Assembly (NCBI GenBank): GCA_946623765.1
Contig: CAMORL010000076.1
Coordinates: 1 to 7,704 of the forward strand
Length of the DNA stretch: 7,704 nt
DNA from: an uncultured Clostridia bacterium
Lineage (GTDB): Bacteria > Bacillota_A > Clostridia > Christensenellales > CAG-138
Direction: 5' to 3'
Shown: positions 1-7,699 of the stretch, piece after piece
How the letters are laid out: each line of letters starts with the position of its first letter
Position numbering within the stretch: position 1 is the first letter of the stretch
The notes under the pieces: generated by a model
Seen by the model: only the letters and a program-made list of their open reading frames with translations
Told to the model about the DNA's origin: nothing
Databases searched by the model: none
Made by a program: the position numbers and the translations under genes

Positions 1-782
1 GGCACGTTCTGCCATGCGCAGCCGATCTCCACGCCGGGACGGTTCGCCCCGTGGAAATCGCTGCCGCAGGTCACCATCAGCCGGTACTGCCTGGCAATCG
101 AAACATACATATCCGTCTGCCGCGGCGTCGAACTCGGGTAATACGCTTCAATGCCCATCAGCCCCATATCGTACAGCTCGCGGATCAGTCCGTGGGGATT
201 GTCGCGGATGTGGCACGGATGCGCAAGCACCGGCAGGCCGTCTGCAACGTGGATGAGCTCGATCACCTGCTGCGGCGTGAAACGCTTTTCGGTATAGTAA
301 CCCGGCATGCCGGGACGCAGATACCGCGCAAACGCGTCGCGCACATCGTTCGCAAACCCCGCCTTAATCAGCGCATGCGCGATATGCAGCTTGGTCGTGA
401 CCGATTCCGGACGTCCGACAAGCGGCTGTACGTCGTACCCCGCTTCCTTCAGCCGGCTGTAGATGATCTTGTTTCTGCGTTCACGGCGTTCGCGCGCGAT
501 CTCCAGCGCTTTCTGGAACATCGGGTTGTTCGGATCGATGTCAAGCCCGATGATGTGCAGTTCGTGCCGCCATTCATTGTCCATTTCAACCGCCGGAAGA
601 ACAGGAACGCCGCATTGTTTTCCCGCTTCAACCGCTTCGCTTACCCCCATCATGTTGTCGTGATCGGTCAGCGCAAGCAGTTTGATCCCCTTCTGCGCAG
701 CGGTCCGCACGATCTCCGAAGGCGTTGCGGTGCCGTCGGAGACGATGCTGTGCGTATGAAGATCAAAGCGGTTTTCACTCAT
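1..782 (-). CDS. PHP-domain phosphoesterase, TrpH/YciV-like (3' end cut by window edge)
   Basis: Predicted metal-dependent phosphoesterase of the PHP family. 260 codons are visible, with no stop before the left edge. The metal-binding PHP motifs are all present in order: DLHTH at residues 7-11 with Asp16, TDHD at 39-42, Glu66 in VEM, His76 in ELHIIGL, LAHP at 186-189 (His188) and GSDFHG at 240-245 (Asp242, His244). The stand-alone family containing E. coli YciV/RNase AM (3',5'-nucleotide bisphosphate phosphatase) is usually about 270-290 residues, so probably only a short C-terminal tail is missing. The ATG at 782 lies one base after the ftsH stop (TAACATG), with a weak GGAAG six bases upstream inside the ftsH end, so translation is probably coupled to ftsH. 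The fold assignment is firm. The substrate (nucleotide bisphosphate, RNA 5' end, or another phosphoester) is inferred. Confidence 0.9.
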   Translation of the reverse strand, partial: MSENRFDLHTHSIVSDGTATPSEIVRTAAQKGIKLLALTDHDNMMGVSEAVEAGKQCGVPVLPAVEMDNEWRHELHIIGLDIDPNNPMFQKALEIARERRERRNKIIYSRLKEAGYDVQPLVGRPESVTTKLHIAHALIKAGFANDVRDAFARYLRPGMPGYYTEKRFTPQQVIELIHVADGLPVLAHPCHIRDNPHGLIRELYDMGLMGIEAYYPSSTPRQTDMYVSIARQYRLMVTCGSDFHGANRPGVEIGCAWQNV

Positions 783-783
783 G

Positions 784-2802
<2,019 letters not shown>

Positions 2803-2806
2803 TGTG

Positions 2807-2812
2807 TCCTCC
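2807..2812 (-). promoter_or_regulatory. Ribosome binding site fixing a TTG start for ftsH
   Basis: The minus strand reads GGAGGA followed by CACA and then TTG, so the GGAGG core is 5 bases from the TTG at 2802. No ATG or GTG in frame lies between this site and the first membrane helix of FtsH. This supports TTG as the true initiation codon. Confidence 0.75.
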
Positions 2813-2842
2813 GTTCAGGGGTTTTACCCCGCCGTCCCGCGA

Positions 2843-3397
2843 TCAGCTGTAGATCTCGGGCTTTAAGACGCCCACATAGGGCAGATTGCGATACTTTTGC
2901 TTATAATCGAGGCCGTAGCCCACGACAAACTTGTTCGGGATCACGAAGCCGCAGTAGTCCGGCGTGATCTCGCATTCGCGGCGTTCGGGCTTATCGAGGA
3001 AGCAGCAGGTGCGGATCGACGCGGGCTGACGTTCCCAAAGCATGCGGGTCATATAGGAGAGCGTAAGACCGCTGTCCATAATGTCCTCCGCGATGAGAAC
3101 ATGCTTGCCGGTGATGCTCGAATCCATATCCTTGGTGATTCGAACGATGCCGCTGGTCTTCTGCGCGTCGCCGTAGCTCGAAATCGCCATAAAGTCCATT
3201 TTGGCGTGCACCGTGATCGCACGGATCAGGTCTGCAAAGAAGATGCTTGCGCCTTTCAGTACGCAGACCACGATGATCTCCTGTCCGTCATAGTCCTTGG
3301 AAATCTGGTCGCCGAGCTCCTGCACGCGCTTCTTGATCTGTTCTTCACTGAGCAGAACCTCTTCAATGTCCTGCGCCATGAAAGCCTTGCCCCACAT
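2843..3397 (-). CDS. hpt: Hypoxanthine phosphoribosyltransferase
   Basis: Purine salvage enzyme of the cytoplasm that joins hypoxanthine (and usually guanine) to PRPP, giving IMP or GMP plus pyrophosphate. The 184 residues match the usual bacterial length of about 180. Visible signatures are the pyrophosphate loop Leu-Lys-Gly (47-49), SSYGD (73-77), the PRPP-binding motif VLIAEDIMDSGLTLSY (100-115) with Glu104, Asp105 and probable general base Asp108, the purine-contacting Lys156-Phe157-Val158, and GYGLDYKQKYRNLPYVG near the C-terminus. I chose the ATG at 3397 because AGGAGG lies 7 bases upstream. The in-frame TTG at 3403 is only 1 base from that site and overlaps the tilS stop. A later ATG at 3379 matches the start of some homologues but has a weaker site. 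It lies 2 bases after tilS and 40 before ftsH, the usual Bacillota order. Confidence 0.96.
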   Translation of the reverse strand: MWGKAFMAQDIEEVLLSEEQIKKRVQELGDQISKDYDGQEIIVVCVLKGASIFFADLIRAITVHAKMDFMAISSYGDAQKTSGIVRITKDMDSSITGKHVLIAEDIMDSGLTLSYMTRMLWERQPASIRTCCFLDKPERRECEITPDYCGFVIPNKFVVGYGLDYKQKYRNLPYVGVLKPEIYS

Positions 3398-3399
3398 AG

Positions 3400-4719
3400 T
3401 CAATCCTCCTCATAATGATAATGTACAATATGCCCCGAATCCGCAGTTACGCGCATTCGTTCAGCTATCGTGTGTCCGACGACGAAAACGATCCCGTTTT
3501 CATCGCAAAGGATCGGCATATCGCGTTCAAACCGCGGAACCTTCCGGTCCGTCAGGTAATCGCTTAACAGCTTCGATCCTTTCATGCCGAACGGCGTGAA
3601 CCGGTCGCCGTGCTTCGGCGGTCTTGCATAAACCGTTCCGGAAAGGTTTTCGGCGTCTATGTACGCATCATAACGTCCGCACGGCACGACCGCGTATTCG
3701 ACCGGCTCGGCGGTCAGCGTGCCGCCCGGCAAACGCACCGTTCCTTTGTCCGGGATCCGGACCAGAAACGATTTCGGGTCGTCCTGTCCGATGCGGAGCG
3801 TGCTGCTGTCGAGCCATGCCGTAACGCCGTTTTTCAGCGTCGCCATGTCGCCGGTCTGTCCGAAAAGCAGCGCGTCGAGCCGATCGATATCCGCATGCGT
3901 ATAGTCGGTATACGGAAGCATTTTGCGCAGCACGCGGATTCGGATCGGTCGATCGATATTTTTCAGATCGTGCCGGTTCATCCGGTGCGATTCGATTTCC
4001 GAAAACACGCCGTCCGCAAGCTTGTTCAGCAGATCCGCATCTTCCGCAACGTGCATCGCCGTGTCGGACAGCGTCTCCGTGATCGACGGATTCAGCGTAC
4101 GAAGCAGCGGCATGAGTTCCAGCCGGATCCGGTTTCTCGTCGCGTCCGGTTCGAAGTTGGTCCGGTCCGTGCGCCAGTCCTGTCCTTGCGCTTTCAGATA
4201 CGCAAGAATCGCTTCCTTTCCCGTGAACAGCAGCGGGCGGATCCGTTTATCTGCGCGCACGCGCATACCGGAAAGCCCGTCCGTGCCGCTGCCTCTCAAA
4301 AGGCGCAGCAGAACCGTTTCCGCCTGATCATCCCGATGGTGTCCGAGTGCAATGCAATCAAGGTTCCGATCCGTACGGACGCGTTCAAGGAAGGCATACC
4401 GTGCATTCCGAGCGGCAAGCTCCAGAGAGATTCCGTCCTTTTCCGCAAGCGCGGGAACGTCGATCCGGTCGACCGTAAGAGGGATCGAAAGACGTTCGCA
4501 CAGCGAACGCACAAAAGCAGCGTCGGCGTCCGCTTCCGATCCGCGAATGCCGTGATGCAGATGTGCCGCCTCGAGGCGGGAAATACGACGGTCCTTTTGA
4601 AGCGAATAAAGCTCCAGCAGCAGTGCCACGGAGTCCGCGCCGCCCGATAATGCGACCAGCACGCCGTCCCGTTCGGAAACGCCGCACGCTTTCCATGTCG
4701 AATCGGTCCACAGCAACAT
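3400..4719 (-). CDS. tilS: tRNA(Ile)-lysidine synthetase TilS
   Basis: Essential ATP-dependent enzyme that attaches lysine to C34 of the tRNA-Ile CAU anticodon, making lysidine and switching decoding from AUG to AUA. The 439 residues are full length for the three-domain form. The N-terminal PP-loop domain shows SGGADS (25-30), then HLHHGIRGSEADAD (53-66), an ELAARNARYAF segment (100-110), and GHHRDDQAET (126-135) followed by RLLRGSGTDGLSGM, all family signatures. The C-terminal domain carries RPPKHGDRFTPFGMKGSKLL and DRKVPRFERD, the TilS C-terminal fold. The frame stays open upstream to 4917, but residues before the chosen Met resemble no TilS, and the ATG at 4719 has CGGAG 9 bases upstream. 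It is the first gene of a tilS-hpt-ftsH-PHP operon. An inverted repeat and a promoter-like sequence lie directly in front. Confidence 0.96.
   Translation of the reverse strand: MLLWTDSTWKACGVSERDGVLVALSGGADSVALLLELYSLQKDRRISRLEAAHLHHGIRGSEADADAAFVRSLCERLSIPLTVDRIDVPALAEKDGISLELAARNARYAFLERVRTDRNLDCIALGHHRDDQAETVLLRLLRGSGTDGLSGMRVRADKRIRPLLFTGKEAILAYLKAQGQDWRTDRTNFEPDATRNRIRLELMPLLRTLNPSITETLSDTAMHVAEDADLLNKLADGVFSEIESHRMNRHDLKNIDRPIRIRVLRKMLPYTDYTHADIDRLDALLFGQTGDMATLKNGVTAWLDSSTLRIGQDDPKSFLVRIPDKGTVRLPGGTLTAEPVEYAVVPCGRYDAYIDAENLSGTVYARPPKHGDRFTPFGMKGSKLLSDYLTDRKVPRFERDMPILCDENGIVFVVGHTIAERMRVTADSGHIVHYHYEED
3405..3410 (-). promoter_or_regulatory. Strong ribosome binding site of hpt, inside the tilS end
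   Basis: A perfect AGGAGG on the minus strand overlaps the last codons of tilS. It is 7 bases from the ATG at 3397 but 1 base from the in-frame TTG at 3403, so it decides in favour of the ATG. Its position before the tilS stop (TGA at 3402-3400) means ribosomes finishing tilS end on top of the hpt initiation region. Confidence 0.8.
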
Positions 4720-4720
4720 G

Positions 4721-4748
4721 ATACACAACTCCGAGAATAGTTGTATAC
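4721..4748. repeat. 10-bp imperfect inverted repeat over the tilS start region
   Basis: The arms ATACACAACT (4721-4730) and AGTTGTATAC (4739-4748) are separated by 8 bases. The inner 6 pairs are perfect; of the outer 4, two are Watson-Crick and two are G-U on the minus-strand transcript. The repeat runs from just downstream of the proposed -10 box to one base before the tilS ATG, and the tilS ribosome binding site (4729-4733) lies at the loop/stem border. It could be an operator overlapping the transcription start, or an RNA hairpin hiding the ribosome binding site if transcription starts further upstream. Confidence 0.5.
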
Positions 4749-4777
4749 AGTTTACCCCGAAATCTGTTATTTTGCAA
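4749..4777 (-). promoter_or_regulatory. Candidate tilS operon promoter
   Basis: On the minus strand, TTGCAA (4772-4777) and TAAACT (4749-4754) are separated by 17 bases. Each matches the sigma-A consensus at 4 of 6 positions. The start would fall near 4742, giving a leader of about 23 bases. The region is AT-rich compared with the genes. TATACA at 4742-4747 is an alternative -10 box but lacks a good -35. Confidence 0.4.
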
Positions 4778-4820
4778 GTAGCAAATGTGAATTCAGCTTG
4801 ACAATTCCGCAAATATCGCG

Positions 4821-4848
4821 AAAAAAGCTCCTCAAACGGAGCTTTTTC
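4821..4848 (-). terminator. Intrinsic terminator upstream of tilS
   Basis: GCTCC (4827-4831) pairs with GGAGC (4838-4842) around a 6-base loop. Flanking A and T runs extend the stem to 10 bp, with six Ts after the GC core on the minus strand. It ends leftward transcription from the dehydrogenase gene, about 195 bases past that stop codon, and insulates tilS. Five Ts also follow the stem on the plus strand, so it could act in both directions, though no plus-strand gene leads into it. Confidence 0.85.
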
Positions 4849-5042
4849 ACATGGTGAAAGATTCGTTTTTCGGTGCGCTTTGACGCCGTGCGGGCGGTTC
4901 CGCCGTATCGTTTCCAATGCGGGATCTTCCGCATCGCGGTTTACGCAGGCTCAGAGCTCTTGTTTTGTCGTTTCCGAGACATACGATTCGGTGTTGCCCG
5001 CTGTGCCTTTTGTCTCAGGCATGCCGTTCTTTTCTCTCCTTC
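4849..5042. other. 194-base gap with no convincing gene
   Basis: This stretch separates the dehydrogenase stop from its terminator. It holds one doubtful 23-codon ORF (listed separately), a 6-bp hairpin with arms ATGCGG (4917-4922) and CCGCAT (4929-4934) and no T-run, and a short GC-rich palindrome ggcggttccgcc near 4894-4905. It may be just a long 3' untranslated region. I see no RNA family signature. Confidence 0.5.
4951..5022 (-). CDS. Possible 23-residue small ORF downstream of the dehydrogenase (doubtful)
   Basis: The ORF begins ATG-CCT-GAG at 5022 and ends with TGA at 4951. It encodes a hydrophilic peptide rich in Thr, Glu and Ser (starting MPETKGTAGN, ending TTKQEL) with no membrane segment or Cys motif. 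A good AAGGAG lies upstream, but its 13-base spacing to the ATG is longer than normal. It begins 20 bases after the dehydrogenase stop and would be read on the same transcript before the terminator. I do not recognise it. It may be a chance ORF. Confidence 0.2.
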   Translation of the reverse strand: MPETKGTAGNTESYVSETTKQEL

Positions 5043-5990
5043 TTACTGCACGGTGTTTTGCGGGCTGCCCGTCAAAAACGCCGCAAGATTCTCCGCCGAA
5101 ACGTCGATGATTCTCTGACGCACCGGTTTCGGCGCCCATGCATAGTGCGGGGTGATGATGCAGTTCTTCGCGCGAAGCAGAGGATTTCGAAGTTTGATCG
5201 GCTCCTCGCTTGCGACGTCCGTGCCGAAACCTGCGATCTTGCCGGATTCCAGCGCGTCGTAAACGTCCGATTCGGAGATCAGGCTCCCGCGTGCCGTGTT
5301 GATGAGGAGTACGCCGTCTTTCATCTTCGCGATCGTATCCTTCCGGATCAGACCGACCGTGTCCGCCTTTGCGGGACAGTGCAGGCTGATGACGTCCGAT
5401 TCCCGAAAGAGCGTGTCGAGCGGAACGAATTCGCCGGGAAAGTCCGGCTTTTCGTGCGGACTGCAGCCCAGCACGCGCATGCCGAGCGCGCTCGCAATCC
5501 TTGCAGCGCGCGTTCCGACGCGTCCGCAGCCGATGATACCGATCGTTTTGCCGTCAAGCAGCGTCGGCGCGGTCTCCCACCACGCAAAATCCGGCTGCGC
5601 CGTCCATGCACCCTGATGCACGAGGGCGGAATGGTATTCCGCACGGCTGCAAAGTCCCAGAAGCAGCGCAATCGCATGCTGCGCGACAGCCTCCGAACCG
5701 CAGGCGGGGATGTTTGCGACGACAATCCCGCGTTCCTTTGCCGCCGCGGCGTCTATCCCCTCGCAGCCCGTCGCAAGCACGCCGATAAACTTCAGCTGAC
5801 GCGCGCCGAACAGAACCTCGCGGTTCAGCTTCACCTTGTTGACAAACACCGCTTCCGCGCCGCGAAGCCGCTGCGCGATCATATCCGGATGCGTACGGTC
5901 ATAGACCGAAAGCGTCCCGAGCCGTTTCAGCGGGCTCCAGTCTACGTCGCCGGGATTGATGCAATATCCGTCCAAAACCACAATCTGCAT
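5043..5990 (-). CDS. D-2-hydroxyacid dehydrogenase (glycerate dehydrogenase/hydroxypyruvate reductase type)
   Basis: Cytosolic NAD(P)-dependent oxidoreductase of the D-isomer-specific 2-hydroxyacid dehydrogenase family, interconverting 2-keto acids and D-2-hydroxyacids. The 315 residues match the family. The N-terminal catalytic half starts MQIVVLDGY and contains IGVLATGCEGID (69-80). The Rossmann domain has GIIGCGRVG (151-159). Catalytic residues are Arg234 in NTARG, Glu263 in SEEP and His282 in TPHYAW. The opening and the VLATG segment are most like glycerate dehydrogenases, but the substrate is inferred. At the end of the second Rossmann strand, where NAD-dependent members usually have Asp (YDP), this protein has Cys-Ser-Pro (176-178), which may relax or shift cofactor choice toward NADP. 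The ATG at 5990 has GGAGG 8 bases upstream; the frame stays open to 6035 without a comparable site. It has its own promoter 75 bases after bioY. Confidence 0.92.
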   Translation of the reverse strand: MQIVVLDGYCINPGDVDWSPLKRLGTLSVYDRTHPDMIAQRLRGAEAVFVNKVKLNREVLFGARQLKFIGVLATGCEGIDAAAAKERGIVVANIPACGSEAVAQHAIALLLGLCSRAEYHSALVHQGAWTAQPDFAWWETAPTLLDGKTIGIIGCGRVGTRAARIASALGMRVLGCSPHEKPDFPGEFVPLDTLFRESDVISLHCPAKADTVGLIRKDTIAKMKDGVLLINTARGSLISESDVYDALESGKIAGFGTDVASEEPIKLRNPLLRAKNCIITPHYAWAPKPVRQRIIDVSAENLAAFLTGSPQNTVQ

Positions 5991-6011
5991 ATGCTCTCCC
6001 TCCCTGTCTCC

Positions 6012-6040
6012 ATTGTACGCCCGCAGCGTCCGCAAAGCAA
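6012..6040 (-). promoter_or_regulatory. Promoter of the dehydrogenase gene
   Basis: On the minus strand, TTGCTT (6035-6040) and TACAAT (6012-6017) are separated by 17 bases. The -10 box matches consensus at 5 of 6 positions. The predicted start leaves about 20 bases of leader holding the strong ribosome binding site. The gene can thus be transcribed independently of bioY, although no strong terminator separates them. Confidence 0.6.
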
Positions 6041-6065
6041 ATGAACAAACTATAAAAAGCGTTTC

Positions 6066-6602
6066 TTATGCCCGCTGCAGACGCTGTCGGAGCTTGCGTC
6101 CGAGCACGACCGCAAGCGCGAGCTTCAGAAGATCCGGAAGCAGAAACGGCACGACGCAGACGAGAAGCGAAGAAACAAAGCCCCTGTCCCGGTTCAGTAC
6201 CGAGAACCAGACCGTCCCGAGCAGGTAGCAGAGCACAAGCCCGAAAAGGAGCAAAGCGATCTCGGTCCAAAGCGATTTCGGCAGCAGCTTCATGCCGATC
6301 CGATATACCGCGCCGATCAGCAGCATGCCCCAAAGGTAGCCGCCGGTCATGCCGATCAGCACGGAAAAGCCGCCCGCGCCGCCCGAAAAGACCGGAATCC
6401 CGATTGCGCCGAGCAGCAGATACACCGCGACGGCAAGCATGCCGTCCCGTCCGCCGAGCAGAACCAGCGAAAAGAACACGCCGAACAGCTGCATTGTGAA
6501 CGGCACGGTAAACGGTACCGTGATCCAGGCGCAGACTGTGATAAGCGCGGCGCCGAGCGCGATGCGCGCAAGGTCCGCCGTTTTGAAAGCCGTTCGTTCC
6601 AT
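6066..6602 (-). CDS. bioY: BioY family biotin transporter S component
   Basis: Integral membrane substrate-binding (S) component that captures biotin and, in ECF systems, works with a shared EcfT membrane coupler and two ATPases. The 178 residues match the family. About six hydrophobic helices are visible. Characteristic BioY segments are PFTMQLFGVFF (34-44), YLLLGAIGIPVF (61-72), the Gly-rich SGGAGGFS (73-80), MTGGYLWGM (85-93), and PFLLPDLLKLALA (152-164) with a basic C-terminus. The ATG at 6602 has AAGGGG 7 bases upstream. It begins 18 bases after the YczE-like gene, so the two are probably one operon. No EcfA or EcfT gene is in the window, so shared energising subunits encoded elsewhere are likely. 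I saw no BirA-type operator (TTGTTAAC-like palindrome) in front of the pair. Confidence 0.93.
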   Translation of the reverse strand: MERTAFKTADLARIALGAALITVCAWITVPFTVPFTMQLFGVFFSLVLLGGRDGMLAVAVYLLLGAIGIPVFSGGAGGFSVLIGMTGGYLWGMLLIGAVYRIGMKLLPKSLWTEIALLLFGLVLCYLLGTVWFSVLNRDRGFVSSLLVCVVPFLLPDLLKLALAVVLGRKLRQRLQRA

Positions 6603-6620
6603 AAACGATCCCCTTCTTCC

Positions 6621-7310
6621 TTACCGAAAAAACCGCTCGCGGAGCTTCCACCGGTCGCGAAAGTCGAACACGCGGTCCAAAGCCGTTCCGATCCTGCCGA
6701 TCAGAAACCCGTTGACGAGCGCGCAAAGGATCGTCCCCCACTTCACGCCCTCAAAGTGCCAGAGTCCGAAGAACACGAACGACAGGATCACGCCGACGAG
6801 GCAGCTGATGCAATCGTAAACCGTCTTTACCTTGTGGATATTCCACCCGTACTTTGCCGACAGTTCCTTGACGAACAGCTCATAGACCTCCGGCGCGACG
6901 TAGGTGCGAAACAGGAACGCCACGGCGACCGAGCAAAGAAGCACGCCAACCGTATAATACACAAACCGCAGCGCAAGCACGTCTTTCGGCAGGAAAGCGC
7001 CGAGCAGCATCAGAAGGTCGAGCACGACGCCGTAGAACACGGCGGTCACAAACGAAAAGAGATATCCGACGCGGAATCTTCTCAAAACGACGCACATTGC
7101 AACAAGCAGAACCGCCTGCAGGGTATACTCCGCCATGCCGAACGTGAACCACGGCAGAAGTGCGGACAGCTTGAGATAGATCAGATATGCAGGTGCGACG
7201 ACCATGGAGACGCCGAAATCCGCGCGTTCCATGAAGACCGTGCCGAGCGCGAGAATCACGATTCCTGCGACATAGGCAAGTTCCGAATAAAATGTTTTGC
7301 GTGCAGGCAT
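6621..7310 (-). CDS. YczE/YyaS-like seven-helix membrane protein (DUF6198 type)
   Basis: Polytopic inner-membrane protein of 229 residues with about seven hydrophobic helices: roughly residues 10-27, 34-52, 58-78, 81-104, 113-135, 163-182 and 190-210. The segment ALGTVFMERADFGVSMVVAP (21-40), meaning a helix followed by an Ala-Asp-x-Gly-Val-Ser turn, and the later HKVKTVYD with GTILCALVNGFLIG are typical of the YczE-like family, for which no general biochemical function is established. A basic C-terminal tail (RDRWKLRERFFR) points to the cytoplasm. The ATG at 7310 has GGGAGG 6 bases upstream; the frame stays open to 7409 but runs back through the tRNA terminator, so the longer form is not credible. 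No clear promoter is visible between the tRNA-Ala terminator and this start. Pairing with bioY hints at transport, but that is a guess. Confidence 0.85.
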   Translation of the reverse strand: MPARKTFYSELAYVAGIVILALGTVFMERADFGVSMVVAPAYLIYLKLSALLPWFTFGMAEYTLQAVLLVAMCVVLRRFRVGYLFSFVTAVFYGVVLDLLMLLGAFLPKDVLALRFVYYTVGVLLCSVAVAFLFRTYVAPEVYELFVKELSAKYGWNIHKVKTVYDCISCLVGVILSFVFFGLWHFEGVKWGTILCALVNGFLIGRIGTALDRVFDFRDRWKLRERFFR

Positions 7311-7361
7311 AGTGTACCTCCCGGAAAAATCGCCGTTTGATACAGAAACGGAAAAAGATGA

Positions 7362-7397
7362 CATAAAACAAAAGGATTTGCCGAAACAAATCCTTTT
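7362..7397 (-). terminator. Intrinsic terminator of tRNA-Ala
   Basis: The 11-bp perfect stem AAAAGGATTTG / CAAATCCTTTT closes a 6-base loop and is followed on the minus strand by a T-rich run (TTTTGTTTTATG). It begins 1 base after the CCA end of tRNA-Ala and ends its transcript before the YczE-like gene. Confidence 0.9.
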
Positions 7398-7398
7398 C

Positions 7399-7474
7399 TG
7401 GTGGAGCATAGGAGATTCGAACTCCTGACCTCAACATTGCGAACGTTGCGCGCTACCAACTGTGCTAATGCCCC
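7399..7474 (-). tRNA. tRNA-Ala (anticodon CGC), CCA encoded
   Basis: The 76-base gene folds as a class I tRNA. The acceptor GGGGCAT pairs with ATGCTCC and contains the G3-U70 wobble pair that marks alanine tRNAs, with discriminator A73 and encoded CCA. The anticodon arm is CAACG-TTCGCAA-TGTTG with anticodon CGC (7439-7441), reading GCG. The T arm AGGAG-TTCGAAT-CTCCT is perfect. The D stem is GCAC/GCGC, with an A12-C23 mismatch; the rest pairs. Amino acid identity rests on both anticodon and G3-U70 and is secure. Confidence 0.95.
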
Positions 7475-7487
7475 GCGAACAGAAATC

Positions 7488-7515
7488 ATTATACACGCTT
7501 TTTCTGAAAATGCAA
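7488..7515 (-). promoter_or_regulatory. Promoter of tRNA-Ala
   Basis: On the minus strand, TTGCAT (7510-7515) and a perfect TATAAT (7488-7493) are separated by 16 bases. The mature tRNA begins about 14 bases after the -10 box, which fits a short processed leader. Confidence 0.75.
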
Positions 7516-7555
7516 GAGGTTTTTGAAAAATATTTCCGGAACACGAAAATATATC

Positions 7556-7584
7556 TTGCTTTTTGGAATCGTTTGTTGTAATAT
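7556..7584 (+). promoter_or_regulatory. Promoter of tRNA-Ser
   Basis: TTGCTT (7556-7561) and TAATAT (7579-7584) are separated by 17 bases. The start would fall near 7591, giving a leader of about 17 bases before the mature tRNA at 7608. It points away from the tRNA-Ala promoter, about 40 bases off. Confidence 0.65.
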
Positions 7585-7607
7585 AGCAAAGGTGCAGCAA
7601 ACGCCGT

Positions 7608-7699
7608 GCAGAGATGGCTGAGCTTGGTCTAAGGCGCACGACTGGAAATCGTGTATACCAGGAATGGTATCGAGGGTTCGAATCCCTCTCTCTGCGCCA
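7608..7699 (+). tRNA. tRNA-Ser (anticodon GGA), CCA encoded
   Basis: The 92-base gene folds as a class II tRNA. The acceptor GCAGAGA pairs with TCTCTGC, followed by discriminator G73 and encoded CCA. The anticodon arm is CACGA-CTGGAAA-TCGTG with GGA at 7644-7646, reading UCC and UCU. A long variable arm (ATACCA...TGGTAT) is the serine hallmark, and the T arm GAGGG-TTCGAAT-CCCTC is perfect. It is the only gene on the plus strand. Its terminator lies beyond the window. Confidence 0.96.

Noticed and set aside
2818..2830. Small hairpin ggggt-ttt-acccc between hpt and ftsH as a terminator
   Set aside because: It is only a 5-bp stem with a 3-base loop and has no T-run after it on the minus strand. 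The gap is 40 bases and the genes read as one operon.
4720..4917. N-terminal extension of tilS by 66 codons
   Set aside because: The extra residues resemble no TilS, the stretch contains the intrinsic terminator and the promoter region, and the ATG at 4719 has a suitable ribosome binding site.
4917..6044. 375-codon open frame on the plus strand opposite the dehydrogenase
   Set aside because: The translation is Arg-rich and matches no family, while the opposite strand encodes a complete dehydrogenase with all catalytic residues. Long antisense frames are expected in GC-rich genes.
5899..6741. 280-codon open frame on the minus strand covering bioY in another frame
   Set aside because: Its Arg/Ala-rich translation is a frame-shifted shadow of bioY and runs into the dehydrogenase. 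bioY in its own frame has clear family motifs and a good ribosome binding site.
7311..7361. Promoter or biotin-responsive operator in front of the YczE-like gene and bioY
   Set aside because: I could not find a -35/-10 pair with acceptable spacing or a BirA-type palindrome. Expression may come from read-through of tRNA-Ala or from an atypical promoter.
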